NCBI GenBank assembly: GCA_959608595.1
Contig: CAUHTB010000050.1
Location: forward strand, 1-5,967
DNA length: 5,967 bases
From: an uncultured Veillonella sp.
GTDB lineage: Bacteria; Bacillota; Negativicutes; Veillonellales; Veillonellaceae
Reading direction: 5' to 3'
A program made the translations under genes and the position numbers. Each line of letters begins with the position of its first letter. The stretch's first letter is position 1. Below are positions 4,681-5,967 of this stretch, one piece after another. The notes under the pieces are model-generated. The model was not told the origin of the DNA and did no database searches. It was given only the letters and a program-made list of their open reading frames with translations.

Positions 4681-5961
4681 ATGATGACTGACAATAACAG
4701 TAATTGGGTTCCATCTATGAGCAAGTACATAGATGAGGAGGCCCTTATGAAGTTGATTCAGCGCCATGGGTATATAGAGTTTTTACGACGGAATCGTGAA
4801 CGGTCTATTATTAAAGTCGTTTTTGGCATACGTCGTTGCGGTAAATCGACATTATTTCGTCTGTTTAAGGATGAGCTACTAGCAGAGGGCGTAAAACCGG
4901 AACAGATTATATCTATAAATTTTGAGGAGTTAGAATACGAACCTTTACGAGAGTATCATGCGCTGTATCAATATATATTAAATCAAATGCAGCCTAATCA
5001 AATGAACTATATTTTTCTTGATGAGATTCAACATGTCGATCAATTTCATCGTGTTGTAGATAGCCTATTTGTAAAAGAGAACACGGATATTTATATTACA
5101 GGTTCAAATGCATATTTTATGTCTTCTGATATTGCTACACTATTGACTGGTCGATATGTAGAAATTCAGATGTTACCACTGTCCTTTGCTGAATTTTACT
5201 ATAGCAAATATGAAGAACAGCAGTACTCCTTGATTCCTGCCTATGAGGCGTACCTTCGTGAAAGCTCGTTCCCTTATACACAACAATTGGGTGGCGAAGA
5301 TTTTGATATTCAAGAATATCTTCGGGGGCTCTTTAATACCTTGTTATTACATGATGTAGTAGCTCGATTAAAAATTAATGATGTCATGATTTTACAAGAT
5401 ATTGTGCGATATATTATGGCGAATGTGGGAAGCTTGCTTTCACCAAATAAAATAGCTAAATCTCTTGTTAGTGCTGGCCGAAAGATTGATAATAAAACGG
5501 TAGAACGATATTTACAAGGGTTACAAGATAGTTTATTACTATACAAGGTGAATCGCTATGATGTACGAGGCAAAGAATTACTACGCATTAATGCGAAATA
5601 TTATAGTGTTGATGTAACCTTGAGAAATTTGATTGTTGGCAATACAAGCCGCGATACAGGTCATATATTAGAAAATATTGTTTTTCTAGAACTCATACGT
5701 CGTGGATATACTGTATATGTAGGTCAACTAGCTAAGGGTGAAATTGATTTTGTCGCAGAAAAAGCTGGTATTACTGAATACTATCAGGTTAGTGAAACTG
5801 TGCTCGATCCAAATACGTTAAATCGTGAACTTGCGCCTCTAGAGGCTATCAATGATCAATATTCTAAGTTTTTGCTTACCTTAGATGAACTCAATAAAAA
5901 TGCAAATTATGGCGGAATTCAACAACGAAATGTTTTAGAATGGTTGTTAGAGAGCTGTTAA
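4681..5961 (+). CDS. AAA_14/DUF4143 family ATPase with nuclease-like C-terminal domain
   Basis: A complete 426-residue protein of the predicted AAA+ ATPase family with DUF4143. Counting from ATG 4681: P-loop GIRRCGKST (49-57) with Lys55; Walker B YIFLDEIQ (110-117) with Asp114 and Glu115; sensor-like TGSN (140-143); LTGR (155-158) with Arg158 as a possible arginine finger; then LPLSFAEF (165-172), a family signature. A helical, probably winged-helix, segment follows (about 238-294). The C-terminal domain shows EN..FLEL (from 331), GEIDF (353-357) and YYQVS (367-371), the pattern of a PD-(D/E)XK-like fold. The usual catalytic lysine is not evident, so nuclease activity is doubtful. The family is widespread in anaerobes and its function is not established. 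The gene is alone on its strand, and the 40-bp-spaced repeat array sits just upstream. There is no signal peptide or membrane segment. Confidence 0.88.
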   Translation: MMTDNNSNWVPSMSKYIDEEALMKLIQRHGYIEFLRRNRERSIIKVVFGIRRCGKSTLFRLFKDELLAEGVKPEQIISINFEELEYEPLREYHALYQYILNQMQPNQMNYIFLDEIQHVDQFHRVVDSLFVKENTDIYITGSNAYFMSSDIATLLTGRYVEIQMLPLSFAEFYYSKYEEQQYSLIPAYEAYLRESSFPYTQQLGGEDFDIQEYLRGLFNTLLLHDVVARLKINDVMILQDIVRYIMANVGSLLSPNKIAKSLVSAGRKIDNKTVERYLQGLQDSLLLYKVNRYDVRGKELLRINAKYYSVDVTLRNLIVGNTSRDTGHILENIVFLELIRRGYTVYVGQLAKGEIDFVAEKAGITEYYQVSETVLDPNTLNRELAPLEAINDQYSKFLLTLDELNKNANYGGIQQRNVLEWLLESC

Positions 5962-5967
5962 CTTGCT

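Overview
The window looks like chromosomal DNA of a low-to-moderate G+C anaerobic Firmicute. Negativicutes, and Veillonella in particular, is my best guess. It rests on the gene families present, the strong AGGAGG-type ribosome binding sites and the overall protein character, not on a marker gene. There is no rRNA, tRNA, transposase or CRISPR array. Five protein genes are supported, three of them in unusual intergenic settings.

Left part (1-3040): a MalY/PatB-type PLP-dependent C-S lyase or aminotransferase (minus strand, 61-1254) diverges from a homotetrameric-type glutamate synthase GltA / NfnB-like flavoprotein (plus strand, 1639-2991). The 384-bp gap between them holds a promoter on each strand, a pair of 13-bp direct repeats two helical turns apart just upstream of the gltA -35 box, a 6-3-6 inverted repeat, and a leader of about 165 nt able to form hairpins before the gltA ribosome binding site. 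A textbook intrinsic terminator follows gltA directly, so it is probably a single-gene unit. A perfect 17-bp tandem duplication lies just past the lyase stop codon.

Middle (3040-4399): a gene-free stretch of about 430 bp ends in a long hairpin with T-tracts on both strands and carries a weak candidate promoter, so it may make a small RNA. Next comes a small Xre-type HTH regulator (plus) that converges on, and overlaps tail to tail by 23 bp, a LUD-domain (DUF162) protein (minus). I see no terminator between the two. The LUD transcript may therefore run antisense across the whole regulator gene, as far as the bidirectional hairpin.

Right part (4400-5967): a 272-bp divergent region separates the LUD gene, which has a good promoter, from a complete AAA_14/DUF4143 ATPase gene. 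Immediately upstream of the ATPase are three near-identical 14-bp units (GGAATRRAATCCAA) spaced at exactly 40 bp. The right arm of each unit is complementary to the left arm of the next, and the flanking bases change together. This phased array, ending about 20 bp from the ATPase start, is the most unusual structure in the window. It could be an autoregulatory operator array or a structured nucleic-acid element recognised by the ATPase.
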